From Georgenia wutianyii (GTDB lineage Bacteria > Actinomycetota > Actinomycetes > Actinomycetales > Actinomycetaceae): a stretch of DNA of 64,000 nucleotides. Position 1 is the first letter of the stretch; each line of letters begins with the position of its first letter. The stretch lies in assembly GCF_006349365.1 (NCBI RefSeq), contig NZ_CP040899.1:1550001-1614000 (forward strand), read 5' to 3'. Of the stretch, positions 33,488 through 42,470 are shown piece after piece. Made by a program: the position numbers and the translations under genes. Under the pieces are notes generated by a model, which had not been told where the DNA came from, did no database searches, and worked only from the letters and a program-made list of their open reading frames with translations.

Positions 33488-35056
33488 ATGACCGTGCGCC
33501 GGATGATGGGCATCGAGACCGAGTACGGGGTGCTCGAGCCGGGCCACCCCATGGCCAACCCGATGGCGCTGTCGGCGGCGGTCGTCGTCGCCTACGCGCA
33601 GACTGTGGCCACCGCCCGCTGGGACTACGAGGGGGAGGACCCGCTGGCCGACGCCCGCGGCTTCCGCCTCGACCGCGCCGCGGCCCACCCCGACCAGCTC
33701 ACCGACTCCCCGGCTGACCTCGCCGCCCGGCTCGGGCCCTACCACCGGCGCCGGCCGGGGCCCGAGGAGCGGCCCGGGCCGATGACCTCCCTCGTCCTCA
33801 CCAACGGCGCCCGTCTCTACGTCGACCACGCCCACCCGGAGTACTCCAGCCCCGAGGTCACCGGCCCGCGGGCCGCGGTGCTGTGGGACCGGGCCGGTGA
33901 GGAGGTCATGCGCCGCGCCGCCGCGACGCTGGCCGCCGAGCCGGCGATGCCCGACGTCGCCCTCTACAAGAACAACGTCGACGGCAAGGGCCAGTCCTAC
34001 GGCACCCACGAGAACTACCTCATGGACCGCGCGGTGCCCTTCGGTGACGTCGTCCGCTACCTCACCCCGTTCCTCGTCACCCGCCAGGTCTTCACCGGTT
34101 CGGGCCGGGTGGGGCTCGGGCCGCGCTCGGAGGTGCCCGGCTTCCAGCTCTCCCAGCGCGCGGACTACGTGGAGAACGACGTCGGCCTGGAGACGACCTT
34201 CAACCGGCCGATCATCAACACCCGCGACGAGCCGCACGCCGACGCCGAGCGCTACCGCCGCCTCCACGTCATCGTCGGGGACGCCAACCTCCTCGAGACC
34301 GCCACCTACCTCAAGCTCGCCACGACCTCCCTGGTGCTGTGGCTGCTCGAGCAGGACGCCGTGCCGCTCGCCCTGGACACCGTCGCCCTCGACGACGCCG
34401 TCGCCGAGACGCGCCTGGTCAGCCACGACACCACCCTCACCCACCGGCTCACGTTGGCCGACGGGCGGCAGATGACCGCGCTGGAGATCCAGCGGCTCTA
34501 CCTCGAGACGATCCGTGAGGCGCTCGGCCCGGACGTGGACGAGGAGACCCGCGACGTGCTCGCGCGCTGGGACTCGGTGCTCACCCGGCTCCGGCAGGAC
34601 CCGATGTCCTGCGCCGCGGACGTCGAGTGGGTGGCCAAGCTCCGCCTTCTCGAGGGGATGCGGCGGCGCGACGGCCTGGGGTGGGAGCACCCGCGCCTGG
34701 CGGCGCTCGACCTCCAGTGGTCCGACGTGCGGCCCGAGCGCAGCATCTACCAGCGCCTCGCCGCGTCCGGCGCCGTCGAGCGGCTCGTCACCCAGGAGGA
34801 CGTGGACGCGGCGGTGCACACCCCGCCGCACGACACCCGGGCCTGGTTCCGCGGTGAGACCGTGCGACGGTACGGCGCGGGCGTGGCAGCCGCCGGCTGG
34901 GAGTCGGTGGTGCTCGACGTCCCGGGCACCGAGCACCTCGTCCGCCTCCCGATGGCCGAGCCCGCACGGGGCACGCGCGCGCACGTGGGGGAGGCGCTGG
35001 ACGCCAGCCCCGACGTCGCCACGCTCCTGGAGGAGCTGCGCCGCCGCCACCGCTGA
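33488..35056 (+). CDS. dop: Dop, deamidase/depupylase of Pup
   Basis: A 522-aa member of the carboxylate-amine ligase fold. Family marks are MGIETEYGV at the start, the Dop-specific insertion between ~40 and 85, ARLYVDHAHPEYSSPE with the catalytic Asp, VALYKNNVDGKGQSYG, and INTRDEPHAD. Dop converts the C-terminal Gln of Pup to Glu and removes Pup from substrates, using ATP. Pup here ends in Gln, so Dop is needed. The normal next gene would be pup, but a reverse kinase-like gene and a forward FUSC gene lie between. Confidence 0.95.
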   Translation: MTVRRMMGIETEYGVLEPGHPMANPMALSAAVVVAYAQTVATARWDYEGEDPLADARGFRLDRAAAHPDQLTDSPADLAARLGPYHRRRPGPEERPGPMTSLVLTNGARLYVDHAHPEYSSPEVTGPRAAVLWDRAGEEVMRRAAATLAAEPAMPDVALYKNNVDGKGQSYGTHENYLMDRAVPFGDVVRYLTPFLVTRQVFTGSGRVGLGPRSEVPGFQLSQRADYVENDVGLETTFNRPIINTRDEPHADAERYRRLHVIVGDANLLETATYLKLATTSLVLWLLEQDAVPLALDTVALDDAVAETRLVSHDTTLTHRLTLADGRQMTALEIQRLYLETIREALGPDVDEETRDVLARWDSVLTRLRQDPMSCAADVEWVAKLRLLEGMRRRDGLGWEHPRLAALDLQWSDVRPERSIYQRLAASGAVERLVTQEDVDAAVHTPPHDTRAWFRGETVRRYGAGVAAAGWESVVLDVPGTEHLVRLPMAEPARGTRAHVGEALDASPDVATLLEELRRRHR

Positions 35057-35076
35057 GCGCGGTGCCCGGCGCGGGC

Positions 35077-35679
35077 TCAGTCGCCGGCGCTGCCCCCGGC
35101 CGCGAGCCCGTCCAGCCAGGTGAGGATCCGGTCCGCCGTCTCCTGCGCGTCGAGGTCGTCGGTCTCGATCCGTAGGTGCGGGTGCCGGGCCAGCAGGAGG
35201 ACTCCGGGCAGGTCGGTCCGGGTGCCGGTGTTCATGACGAGCCGCTCCATCTCCCGGACGTTCGCGTCGGACCACTCGAGGTCACGCTTCGACCTCTTCT
35301 CGGCGAGCCGCAGCTCCGTCCGGTTGCGTCGCAGGCGCGTGTCGAGGTCCGCCGCGAGCTCGACGAACGCCACGTCCGCGCCCCGCTCGACGTAGGGGCG
35401 GACGTACTCGCTGATCTCCTCGAGGTCGGACTGCAGGTCCAAGCCCCAGACGAACGTGAGCAGCAGGTCGATCCCGGCGCCGACGGCCTCCTCGACGACG
35501 CGCACCCGCGACTCACCGAGGAGGCGGGTGAACGGCGGCGTGCCGTAGTCGAACACGTCGAGCAGCGGCTCGATGATCGCGTGGTTGTGGAGCATGCGGA
35601 AGGTGCTCCGCTCGACGACCGCGCGGCCGACGGTCATCTTCCCCACGGCCGGGGGTCCGAAGATCACGAGGAGACGCAT
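35077..35679 (-). CDS. P-loop kinase-like protein inside the pup locus
   Basis: A 200-aa protein from ATG 35679. Residues 1-20 hold a Walker A loop, FGPPAVGKMTVGRA, and LHNHAIIEPLLDVF follows. The size and layout resemble shikimate/gluconate-type or AAA-type small kinases, and the C-terminal helix-rich part carries the TRLRRNRTELRLAEKRSK basic stretch typical of a lid. The phosphate acceptor cannot be told. It is on the opposite strand to dop and pup, which makes it an insertion in an otherwise conserved gene order. Confidence 0.75.
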   Translation of the reverse strand: MRLLVIFGPPAVGKMTVGRAVVERSTFRMLHNHAIIEPLLDVFDYGTPPFTRLLGESRVRVVEEAVGAGIDLLLTFVWGLDLQSDLEEISEYVRPYVERGADVAFVELAADLDTRLRRNRTELRLAEKRSKRDLEWSDANVREMERLVMNTGTRTDLPGVLLLARHPHLRIETDDLDAQETADRILTWLDGLAAGGSAGD

Positions 35680-35870
35680 GCGGTGACTCTGCCAGGTTCT
35701 CGGGCGTCGGTCCGGCACCTTGCGCGGGCGGTCGTCCGCCCGCTCCGACGTCCCGCTGGGGAGCCGCGGCTGGACCCGTTCGCATGGCCGTCTTCCACCC
35801 CGACACCGCCGCGCTCGGCCTGGGTCGGCTCTGTACGCTGGCCCCTCCGACCTGCGCCGTGGGAGCTGCC

Positions 35871-37226
35871 GTGTCCGATTCCGCCCGCAAGCGCCTGGCG
35901 CTGAGCCGGCTGCGTCACGGTCGCCGGCTGCCGGCGCCGTCCTGGTTGCTGCCCCGGCCGGTCGGACCGCTCCTCGTGTGGGTGGCCAGGCTGACGATCG
36001 CCTCGGTCGTCGCCTACCTGCTGACGGTGTGGCTGGTCGATGGAGATGTCGACCTCACGGGTGCGCTCACCGCGCTCCTGGTGGTCCAGGCGTCGGCAGC
36101 GGCGAGCCTGCGGATGGGCGTGGTCCGCGTGGGGGCCGTCCTGACCGGCGTGCTGGTCGCGGTCACGCTGTCCTCGTGGGTGGGCCTGACCTGGTGGAGC
36201 CTGGGCGCGGCGGTCGCCCTGGCGCTGCTGCTGGCGGCGGTCCTGCGCCTGGGCGACCAGCGACTGGAGACGGCGATCAGCGCGATGCTCATCCTGGGGA
36301 CCGGGGGACAGGACATCGCCGCGGAGACCCGCGTGCTCACCACCCTCATCGGTGCGGGCGTGGGGATGGCGTTCAACGTGCTCCTGCCACCACCCGTCCC
36401 CGTCCGGGCCGCGGTGACCGACGTGCGCAACGTCGCGGGCAGCCAGGCGGCGTCCCTGCGGGCCGCCGCCTCGTCGATGTCCCGGGGGCCGGTCACCAAG
36501 GGCGCGGTGGGTGCCTGGCTGGACGAGGCCCGCACCATCGCTCGGGACATGGAGCGCACGGAAGCGGCGATCAGCACGGTCGCGGACCTGCGGCGACTCA
36601 ACCCCCGCGCGATCGGTGCCCCTGAGGTGGAACCGGTCCTGCGGGCCGGCCTGGACTCCCTCGACCGCTCCTTGCTCGCGATCCGTGCCCTCTTCGCCAC
36701 CATGTTCGCCGAGGCTCCCGAGCACGAGACGCCCGACGACGGCTACGGCGACGACGTCCGCCCCGCGTTCGCCGTCCTGCTCGGTCACGTCGCGGACTGC
36801 CTCGACGCCTTCGGCGCGCTCGTCGAGGCCGAGGCGGAGCGCTCGGAGGCAGAGGTCGAGCGGCACCTGGCCGAGACGCTGGACGTCGCGGGTGAGGCCC
36901 GGGCCGTCCTCACCGAGCTGCTCCTCGTCGACCCGCGGGAGGAGACCGGCCTCTGGCTGCTCCGTGGCTCGATCCTCTCCGCGGTCGACCACGTGCTCGA
37001 CCCGATGAGGCTGGAGGACCGCGTGCGGATCCGGGCGCAGCACCAGTCGCGCAGGAGACGCCTGACGAACCCGGACGCCGTCCTCACCCGCGACGTGCTG
37101 GTCCCACAGTCGGCCGGCCGCCTCCGCTCGCTCGCCGGCGGCCCCGCCCACGTCACTCGCCGGGCCCGGCTCGCGCTGCGGCGAGCCGCGGACCGGCGCC
37201 CGGAGCGTCCGGAGCGTCCGGAGTAG
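35871..37226 (+). CDS. FUSC-family membrane protein
   Basis: A 451-aa protein; the start is placed at GTG 35871 (VSDSARKRLALSRL) with GGGAG upstream. About six membrane helices lie in residues ~25-185 (VARLTIASVVAYLLTVWLV, LLVVQASAAASLRMGVV, VGMAFNVLLPPPVPVRAAV), followed by a ~240-aa cytoplasmic helical domain and a basic C-terminus. This is the half-size layout of the fusaric acid resistance/YccS-like FUSC family, linked to aromatic acid efflux. The substrate is unknown. It ends 83 bases before pup but is not obviously part of the Pup pathway. Confidence 0.8.
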   Translation: MSDSARKRLALSRLRHGRRLPAPSWLLPRPVGPLLVWVARLTIASVVAYLLTVWLVDGDVDLTGALTALLVVQASAAASLRMGVVRVGAVLTGVLVAVTLSSWVGLTWWSLGAAVALALLLAAVLRLGDQRLETAISAMLILGTGGQDIAAETRVLTTLIGAGVGMAFNVLLPPPVPVRAAVTDVRNVAGSQAASLRAAASSMSRGPVTKGAVGAWLDEARTIARDMERTEAAISTVADLRRLNPRAIGAPEVEPVLRAGLDSLDRSLLAIRALFATMFAEAPEHETPDDGYGDDVRPAFAVLLGHVADCLDAFGALVEAEAERSEAEVERHLAETLDVAGEARAVLTELLLVDPREETGLWLLRGSILSAVDHVLDPMRLEDRVRIRAQHQSRRRRLTNPDAVLTRDVLVPQSAGRLRSLAGGPAHVTRRARLALRRAADRRPERPERPE

Positions 37227-37309
37227 CAGGTGCCACGCACCGGGCGACCGGCCCGCACACCGCCGCGGCGAACTAGGATCGACGGGTAGTCGAGAGGGAG
37301 GCGGTCACC

Positions 37310-37501
37310 ATGGCCCGTCAGGAGCAGCAGCGCCGGAGCGAGCGGGAGCCGGAGGAGCCCACGCCGCCGCCGTTGCCCGTAGCCGCGAGCGCGCAGGCCC
37401 AGTCCGCCGAGCTCGACGACCTCCTCGGGGAGATCGACTCCGTGCTCGAGACCAACGCCGAGTCCTTCGTCAAGGGGTTCGTGCAGAAGGGCGGGCAGTG
37501 A
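37310..37501 (+). CDS. pup: Prokaryotic ubiquitin-like protein Pup
   Basis: A 63-aa intrinsically disordered protein that ends [11 protein letters not shown], with the required Gly-Gly-Gln tail. The helix that binds the ARC coiled coil is [20 protein letters not shown]. The C-terminal Gln is deamidated by Dop, then PafA links it to substrate lysines. GAGAGGGAGG lies upstream of the ATG at 37310. The stop overlaps the pafA start by 4 bases, so the usual prcB and prcA genes are missing from between them. Confidence 0.97.
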   Translation: MARQEQQRRSEREPEEPTPPPLPVAASAQAQSAELDDLLGEIDSVLETNAESFVKGFVQKGGQ

Positions 37502-38880
37502 GCCTCGCTCCCCGCATCGTCGGGCTGGAGACCGAGTACGGCATCACCGTCGTCGGTGCCCGGCAGCCCGAGACGGGGCCGCCGCTGGGCGCCGACGAGG
37601 CCGCGCGCTACCTCTTCCGCAAGGTGGTCGAGTGGGGCCGGTCCTCCAACGTCTTCCTCCGCAACGGGGGTCGGCTCTACCTCGACGTCGGCTCCCACCC
37701 GGAGTACGCGACCGCCGAGTGCGACGACGTGCGCGACGTCGTCGTCCAGGACAGGGCGGGGGAGGCGATCCTCGTCGACCTCGCCGAGGAGGCCACCGCG
37801 CGACTGGCCGAGGAGGGCATCGGCGGGCGGATCCACCTGCTGAAGAACAACGTCGACTCCGCCGGCAACGCCTTCGGCTGCCACGAGAACTACCTGCTGC
37901 GCCGCCGCCGTGACTTCCAGCGCACGGTCGAGCAGCTCGTCCCCTTCTTCATCACGCGCCAGATCCTCACCGGCGCCGGCGCCGTGCGCGAGACCCCCGG
38001 CGGGGCCACCTACTGCTTCTCCCAGCGCTCGGAGCACCTGTGGGACGCGATGAGCTCGGCCACCACCCGCTCGCGCCCCATCATCAACTCCCGCGACGAG
38101 CCGCACGGGGACCCCGACCTCTACCGCCGGCTCCACGTCATCTCCGGGGACTCCTCCGTCGCAGAGACGACGACGCTCCTCAAGACCGGCATGACCGCGC
38201 TGCTCCTCGACCTCGTCGAGGCCGGCGGCCGGCTCGACGACCTCCTCCTCGCCGACCCGATGCGCGCCATCCGCGACATCTCCCGCGACCTCACCGCGAC
38301 CACCCCCGTCGAGCTCGTCAACGGGCGCCGGCGCAGCGCGCTGGAGCTGCAGGAGGAGTACCTCGAGCGGGTGCTGGCCCACACCGCCGGGATGACACTG
38401 CGCCCCGTCGAGCTCGAGGTGCTCGAGCTGTGGGAGCGCGGCCTGCGCGCCCTGCGCACCGGGGACCACTCCCTCATCGACACCGAGCTCGACTGGGCGA
38501 TCAAGCAGCGCCTCATCGAGCGCTACCGCGCCGGCAGCGGCGCCGGGCTCGCCGACGTGCGCGTGAGCCGCCTGATCCTCGCCTACCACGACATCTCGCC
38601 GGTCGACGGGCTCGCCGAGAAGCTGCGCGAGCGCGGCCTCATGGCGCGAGTGGCCTCCCACGAGGAGATCGAGGCCGCCCGCACCACCCCGCCGCAGACC
38701 ACCCGCGCCAAGCTCCGGGGCGACTTCGTCGCCGCCGCGCAGGAGCACCGCCGGGACCACACCGTGGACTGGGTCCACCTCAAGCTCAACGACGCCTCGC
38801 AGCACACCGTGCTGTGCAAGGACCCGTTCGCGAGCACCGACGCGCGGGTCGACGCGCTCATCGCCGCGATCGGAGCCTGA
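37498..38880 (+). CDS. pafA: Pup ligase PafA
   Basis: A 460-aa carboxylate-amine ligase-fold enzyme, paralogous to Dop but without its insertion loop. Marks are [31 protein letters not shown] with the catalytic Asp, [20 protein letters not shown], and [12 protein letters not shown]. It activates deamidated Pup with ATP and attaches it to lysines of target proteins. The GTG start lies inside the pup stop, giving coupled translation. Length and motifs are normal, so pupylation should work. Confidence 0.96.
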   Translation: MSLAPRIVGLETEYGITVVGARQPETGPPLGADEAARYLFRKVVEWGRSSNVFLRNGGRLYLDVGSHPEYATAECDDVRDVVVQDRAGEAILVDLAEEATARLAEEGIGGRIHLLKNNVDSAGNAFGCHENYLLRRRRDFQRTVEQLVPFFITRQILTGAGAVRETPGGATYCFSQRSEHLWDAMSSATTRSRPIINSRDEPHGDPDLYRRLHVISGDSSVAETTTLLKTGMTALLLDLVEAGGRLDDLLLADPMRAIRDISRDLTATTPVELVNGRRRSALELQEEYLERVLAHTAGMTLRPVELEVLELWERGLRALRTGDHSLIDTELDWAIKQRLIERYRAGSGAGLADVRVSRLILAYHDISPVDGLAEKLRERGLMARVASHEEIEAARTTPPQTTRAKLRGDFVAAAQEHRRDHTVDWVHLKLNDASQHTVLCKDPFASTDARVDALIAAIGA

Positions 38881-38881
38881 C

Positions 38882-39793
38882 GTGTCCCGCCCCCGCCGTG
38901 CCCTCGCCACCGCGCTCCTCGCCGTGCTCGCCCTCGCCGGCTGCTCCTCGCCCGAGGAGACGCCCACCGAGGAGCCGTCGGCCATCTCCGTCTCCGGCGC
39001 CTTCGGCCGGACCCCCGTGGTGAGCTTCGAGGCACCCCTCGAGCTCACCGAGGAGGAGAGCGAGGTGCTCATCGAGGGGGAGGGGCGCGAGCTCGAGGCC
39101 GGCGGCCCGGCCCTCCTCGCGCTGTCCGCCTACGACGGCGAGACCGGCGAGGCGGTGCCCGACCGCGGCGCCGGTGAGGCCCGCACGCTCCTGCTCACCC
39201 CCGAGGAGGTCGGCGAGGACGTCTACCCGCTGCTCCTCGGCGCCCGGGAGGGCAGCCGGCTGCTCGTCACCCAGCCGGTGGCCGGGGAGGACGGCATCGA
39301 GCGGATGCTCGTGCTCGTCGTCGACGTCCTGCCGACCGTGGCCCAGGGCGAGGAGCTCGCCCAGCGCGAGGACCTGCCGACCGTCACCGAGAGCGACGAC
39401 GGCGTCACCATCACGCTGCCCGACGGCGACCCGCCCTCGACCCTCGAGGTCGAGACGCTCATCCGCGGCACCGGGCGTCAGGTGGCCCCGGGCGAGGCGG
39501 TGACCATCCAGTACCAGGCGGTGACCTGGCCGGGTGGCGAGATCTACGACTCCACCTGGGCCGACGGGAAGGTCCCGCGCACCGTCCTCGTCGACGACAC
39601 GTTCGCCGGCCTGCGTGACGGCCTCGTGGACCAGACGGTGGGCTCGCGCGTCCTCGTCGTCGTGCCCCCGGCGCTCGGCAACGGCAGCCAGACCCTCGTC
39701 TTCGTCGTCGACATCCTCGCCGCCACCCCCGTCGAGGAGGCGGCCACGCCGGAGGAGGGCCAGAGCCCCCAGCAGACGACGCCGGCCGGCTAG
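38882..39793 (+). CDS. FKBP-type peptidyl-prolyl isomerase lipoprotein
   Basis: A 303-aa protein one base after the pafA stop. The N-terminus is a lipoprotein signal (ATALLAVLALAGCSS), giving a lipid-anchored protein outside the membrane. A middle domain of ~100 residues resembles a degraded FKBP fold. The C-terminal FKBP domain (~200-285) has VTIQYQAVTWPGGEIYDSTW and VPPALGNGS. It likely catalyses proline isomerisation in exported proteins. Position directly after pafA is common in actinobacteria. It converges tail to tail with the VOC gene. Confidence 0.88.
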   Translation: MSRPRRALATALLAVLALAGCSSPEETPTEEPSAISVSGAFGRTPVVSFEAPLELTEEESEVLIEGEGRELEAGGPALLALSAYDGETGEAVPDRGAGEARTLLLTPEEVGEDVYPLLLGAREGSRLLVTQPVAGEDGIERMLVLVVDVLPTVAQGEELAQREDLPTVTESDDGVTITLPDGDPPSTLEVETLIRGTGRQVAPGEAVTIQYQAVTWPGGEIYDSTWADGKVPRTVLVDDTFAGLRDGLVDQTVGSRVLVVVPPALGNGSQTLVFVVDILAATPVEEAATPEEGQSPQQTTPAG

Positions 39794-39794
39794 G

Positions 39795-40166
39795 TCAGCC
39801 GCCGTCCTCCTCGATGTAGACCAGCCCGTTGCCGTCCGGGTCGGCGAAGGAGAACATCGGCGTCATCCCGTCCATCCGGACGAGCTCCTCGTTGTCGAGC
39901 CGCACCCCGGCCGCGCGGATCGCGGCGTGCGCGGCCGCGGCGTCCGGGGTGCCCAGCCGGACCGCCACCGGGATCTCGCTGTCCGGCGGGAGCAGGACGA
40001 GCGCGACCGCCGAGCCCGGCGGGCGCACCTGGACGAGCCGGGCGCCCGGCCAGACCTCGACGTCGGCCTCGAGCTCACAGCCGAGCACCTCGGTGTAGAA
40101 CCGGAGCGCGGCGTCCTGGTCGGCCACCGGCACGGACACGCTCAGCACCCTCGTCGTCAGGCTCAT
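39795..40166 (-). CDS. VOC (glyoxalase/dioxygenase fold) family protein
   Basis: A 123-aa single-module vicinal-oxygen-chelate protein. It has the paired beta-alpha-beta-beta-beta pattern with VSVPVADQDAALRFYTEVLG at the front and FADPDGNGLVYIEED at the end, where the Glu may bind metal. Substrate unknown; such proteins act as glyoxalases, dioxygenases or drug-binding proteins. It lies downstream of the TIGR03085 gene on the same strand, 46 bases apart, and stops one base from the FKBP gene. Confidence 0.85.
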   Translation of the reverse strand: MSLTTRVLSVSVPVADQDAALRFYTEVLGCELEADVEVWPGARLVQVRPPGSAVALVLLPPDSEIPVAVRLGTPDAAAAHAAIRAAGVRLDNEELVRMDGMTPMFSFADPDGNGLVYIEEDGG

Positions 40167-40212
40167 GCACCGGCAGACCCGGTCCGGTTCCCGAACTCAT
40201 CGGCGCGGCGGG

Positions 40213-40854
40213 TCAGCCCATCGCCGCGGTGAAGGAGGCGACGGCGCCGGGGGAGCCCTGGACCTCGACCTCCGCCCGCTCGGCGCGTCCCATGAGGTAC
40301 AGGGCGAGCTCGACCGGCCCGCCGACCAGCGTCACCGGGTCCTCGCCCCGCCGCACGACGGCGCGGCCACCGTCGGTGCTCGCGAGCCGTACACCGACCG
40401 GGGAACGGCGCGCCGCCAGCCGGCCCATGGTCGCGAGCTGGCGCCACAGGGCGTCACGCATCCCCGGCGGCAGCCGGCGGGGCGGGCGCGGGGAGTCCCC
40501 GGCGCGTCGCAGGTCCTCGTGGTGGACGACGAACTCGACGAGGTTGACGGCGTCGCCCATCCGCCGGGTGGGGCGCAGCCCGTCGGTGCCGAGGAGGTCG
40601 TCGACGAGGGCGGCGTAGCCACCCGGCGTGCGCGCCGCGCGCGCGACCTGGGACTGGCGCTTCTCGTGGCCCGGCTCGGGCCGGCCCGCCATGTCCAGGG
40701 CGATGACCCACGGCCGGGTCTCGCGCAGCACGAGGTGCGCGAGGAGGTCCTCGCTGCGCCACCCCGCGCACAGCGTCGGGGCGCCGGGGCCCACCTCCCG
40801 GAAGGTGGCGGCCAGGGCCCGGCGCTCCGGCTCGCTCCACTTGGCTCGTGACAC
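40213..40854 (-). CDS. TIGR03085 family metal-binding protein (DinB/maleylpyruvate isomerase-like)
   Basis: A 213-aa protein, start placed at GTG 40854 (VSRAKWSEPERRALAATF); an ATG at 40890 would add 12 residues. The N-terminal part has the DinB-like four-helix pattern with LLAHLVLRETRPW and VEFVVHHEDLRRA, whose His residues likely bind metal. This family lies beside hisF in many actinobacteria, as here, but its role is unproven; a link to mycothiol-dependent chemistry is suggested by its fold relatives. Confidence 0.8.
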   Translation of the reverse strand: MSRAKWSEPERRALAATFREVGPGAPTLCAGWRSEDLLAHLVLRETRPWVIALDMAGRPEPGHEKRQSQVARAARTPGGYAALVDDLLGTDGLRPTRRMGDAVNLVEFVVHHEDLRRAGDSPRPPRRLPPGMRDALWRQLATMGRLAARRSPVGVRLASTDGGRAVVRRGEDPVTLVGGPVELALYLMGRAERAEVEVQGSPGAVASFTAAMG

Positions 40855-40908
40855 GTGCGTGCTCCGTCCGATCGGTGCTGGGGACCTCACGCTAGGGGCA
40901 GCGGCGGC

Positions 40909-41679
40909 TCAGCGCACCGGCACGCCCGCTGCCCGCATGTCCGCCTTGACCTCGCCCACCGTGAGGGTGCCGAAGTGGAACACCGACGCCGCGAGCACCG
41001 CGTCGGCCCCGGCCTGGGCGGCCTGGGTGAAGTGGGCGGCCGTCCCGGCCCCGCCGGAGGCGATGAGCGGCACGGACACCCGCTCACGGACCGCGGTGAG
41101 CATCTCGAGGTCGAACCCGTCCTCGGTGCCGTCCGCGTCGATGGAGTTGAGGAGGATCTCCCCGGCGCCGCGCTCGGCGGCCTCGACCGCCCACGCGACG
41201 GCGTCGATCCCGGTGCCGCGGCGCCCGCCGTGAGTGGTGACCTCGTAGCCGGAGGGCGTCTCGGCGCCGTCGCGGCAGCGCCGCGCGTCCACCGACAGGA
41301 CGATGACCTGGCGACCGAAGCGCTCGGCGACCTCGGTGAGCAGCTCGGGGCGCGCGACGGCGGCGGTGTTGACCCCCACCTTGTCCGCCCCGGCCCGCAG
41401 CAGCCGGTCGACGTCCTCGACCGCGCGCACGCCGCCCCCGACGGTGAGCGGCACGAAGATCTCCTCGGCGGTACGCGAGACGACGTCGAGCGTGGTCGCA
41501 CGGCCCTCGGTGGAGGCCGAGACGTCGAGGAAGGTGATCTCGTCGGCGCCCTCGGCGTCGTAGCGCCGGGCCAGCTCGACCGGGTCGCCCGCGTCGCGCA
41601 GGTTCTCGAACCGCACGCCCTTGACGACGCGTCCCGCGTCGACGTCCAGGCACGGGATCACGCGCACGGCCACACTCAT
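40909..41679 (-). CDS. hisF: Imidazole glycerol phosphate synthase cyclase subunit HisF
   Basis: A 256-aa TIM barrel from ATG 41679. Catalytic motifs are [12 protein letters not shown] near residue 10 and LSVDARR near 130; phosphate-binding loops are [11 protein letters not shown] and IASGGAG. With HisH it makes imidazole glycerol phosphate and AICAR in histidine synthesis. HisH is not in the window. hisF, the TIGR03085 gene and the VOC gene form one reverse unit; the usual partner hisI lies about 9.5 kb away on the other side of an accessory block. Confidence 0.96.
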   Translation of the reverse strand: MSVAVRVIPCLDVDAGRVVKGVRFENLRDAGDPVELARRYDAEGADEITFLDVSASTEGRATTLDVVSRTAEEIFVPLTVGGGVRAVEDVDRLLRAGADKVGVNTAAVARPELLTEVAERFGRQVIVLSVDARRCRDGAETPSGYEVTTHGGRRGTGIDAVAWAVEAAERGAGEILLNSIDADGTEDGFDLEMLTAVRERVSVPLIASGGAGTAAHFTQAAQAGADAVLAASVFHFGTLTVGEVKADMRAAGVPVR

Positions 41680-41750
41680 CGTTCCTCCAGACTCTCGGCT
41701 CCGCAGAGAATATCCGGCGCGCACGGGCCCCGGCGGGTACCGTTCGCGGC

Positions 41751-42296
41751 GTGACCCCGCTCGAGCGCGTCCTCGCACTCCTCGCCGAGGCCGCCGGGTC
41801 GGGCGAGCCCGTCGTGCTGGGGATCGACGGGCGGTCCGGGGCGGGCAAGACCCGGCTCGCCGGGCAGGTGGCCGCGGCCGTGCCCGGCGCGCAGGTCCTC
41901 GCCCTGGAGGACGCCTACCGCGGGTGGCGCGGGCTGCGGGAGGGCGTCGAGGCCGTGGCGACCGGCGTCCTGGCCCCGCTGCGGGCCGGGCGCGCCGGCA
42001 GCTACCGCCGCTACGACTGGGTGCGCGGCGAGCTCGACGGCACGGTGCGGGTGGAGCCGACCGCCGTCGTCGTCCTCGAGGGGTGCGGGGCCGGGTCCGC
42101 ACCGTGTGCGCCCTACCTGGACGCCCTCGTGTGGCTCGAGGCGCCCGAGCCCGAGCGCCACCACCGAGCCATGGCACGCGACGACGGCACCTGGCTGGAC
42201 CAGTGGTCGACGTGGGCGGCGCAGGAGGGCGCGCTGCTCGCCGAGCGTGACGCGCGCGCCGCCGCGGACGTCATCATCGACACGTCCACCGTCTAG
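41751..42296 (+). CDS. Uridine kinase-like P-loop (d)NMP/nucleoside kinase
   Basis: A 181-aa protein from GTG 41751. Walker A is [15 protein letters not shown] (residues ~24-38), [13 protein letters not shown] resembles the uridine kinase substrate segment, and [13 protein letters not shown] is the Walker B-like strand. Such small kinases are common near hisF in actinobacteria. The exact substrate cannot be set. It is divergent from hisF and is followed by the repeat-rich leader of the amidase-gad operon. Confidence 0.75.
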   Translation: MTPLERVLALLAEAAGSGEPVVLGIDGRSGAGKTRLAGQVAAAVPGAQVLALEDAYRGWRGLREGVEAVATGVLAPLRAGRAGSYRRYDWVRGELDGTVRVEPTAVVVLEGCGAGSAPCAPYLDALVWLEAPEPERHHRAMARDDGTWLDQWSTWAAQEGALLAERDARAAADVIIDTSTV

Positions 42297-42342
42297 CCTC
42301 CAGGTGCCGAGAAGTGTGACGGAGATTACAGTTCCACTCCTG

Positions 42343-42357
42343 TGATGAGGATTATCA
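42343..42357 (+). promoter_or_regulatory. Imperfect palindrome TGATGA-GGA-TTATCA, possible Fur-family-like operator
   Basis: The half sites match at 5 of 6 bases around a 3-base centre, in an AT-richer patch unusual for this DNA. A similar sequence TGTGACGGAGATTACA starts 26 bases upstream (42315), giving two direct copies of a TGTGA...GATTA...CA pattern. The AT content and position before the amidase-gadB-gadC genes suggest a control site. The regulator is unknown, and the likeness to Fur/Zur boxes is weak. Confidence 0.35.
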
Positions 42358-42364
42358 TTGAACC

Positions 42365-42448
42365 GCTCCCGTAGACGCGCGGGGCGCGCGGCCGACCGGG
42401 AGCTCAAACACTGATCCCGTCGACGCGCGGGGCGTGCGCCGACCGGAG
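42365..42448 (+). repeat. Two ~36-bp direct repeats with hairpin upstream of the amidase gene
   Basis: Copy 1 (42365-42401) and copy 2 (42413-42448) share CCCGT, GACGCGCGGGGCG and CCGACCGG, with 48-base spacing. Copy 1 also forms a hairpin: outer stem GCTCCCG/CGGGAGC (42365-42371 with 42397-42403) and inner GCGCG/CGCGC around GGG. They lie in the leader just before the amidase start at 42471, so they may act on RNA or as protein binding sites. Confidence 0.7.
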
Positions 42449-42470
42449 ACCGACCACTGGGGGGTCCGGA

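Noticed and set aside
36014..36703. Reverse-strand frame opposite the FUSC gene
   Set aside because: The forward frame has clear membrane helices and a ribosome binding site; the reverse frame is Ser/Arg/Thr noise.
42343..42357. A true Fur or Zur box
   Set aside because: It matches only partly, and the downstream genes are not iron or zinc genes. It is kept only as a possible operator.
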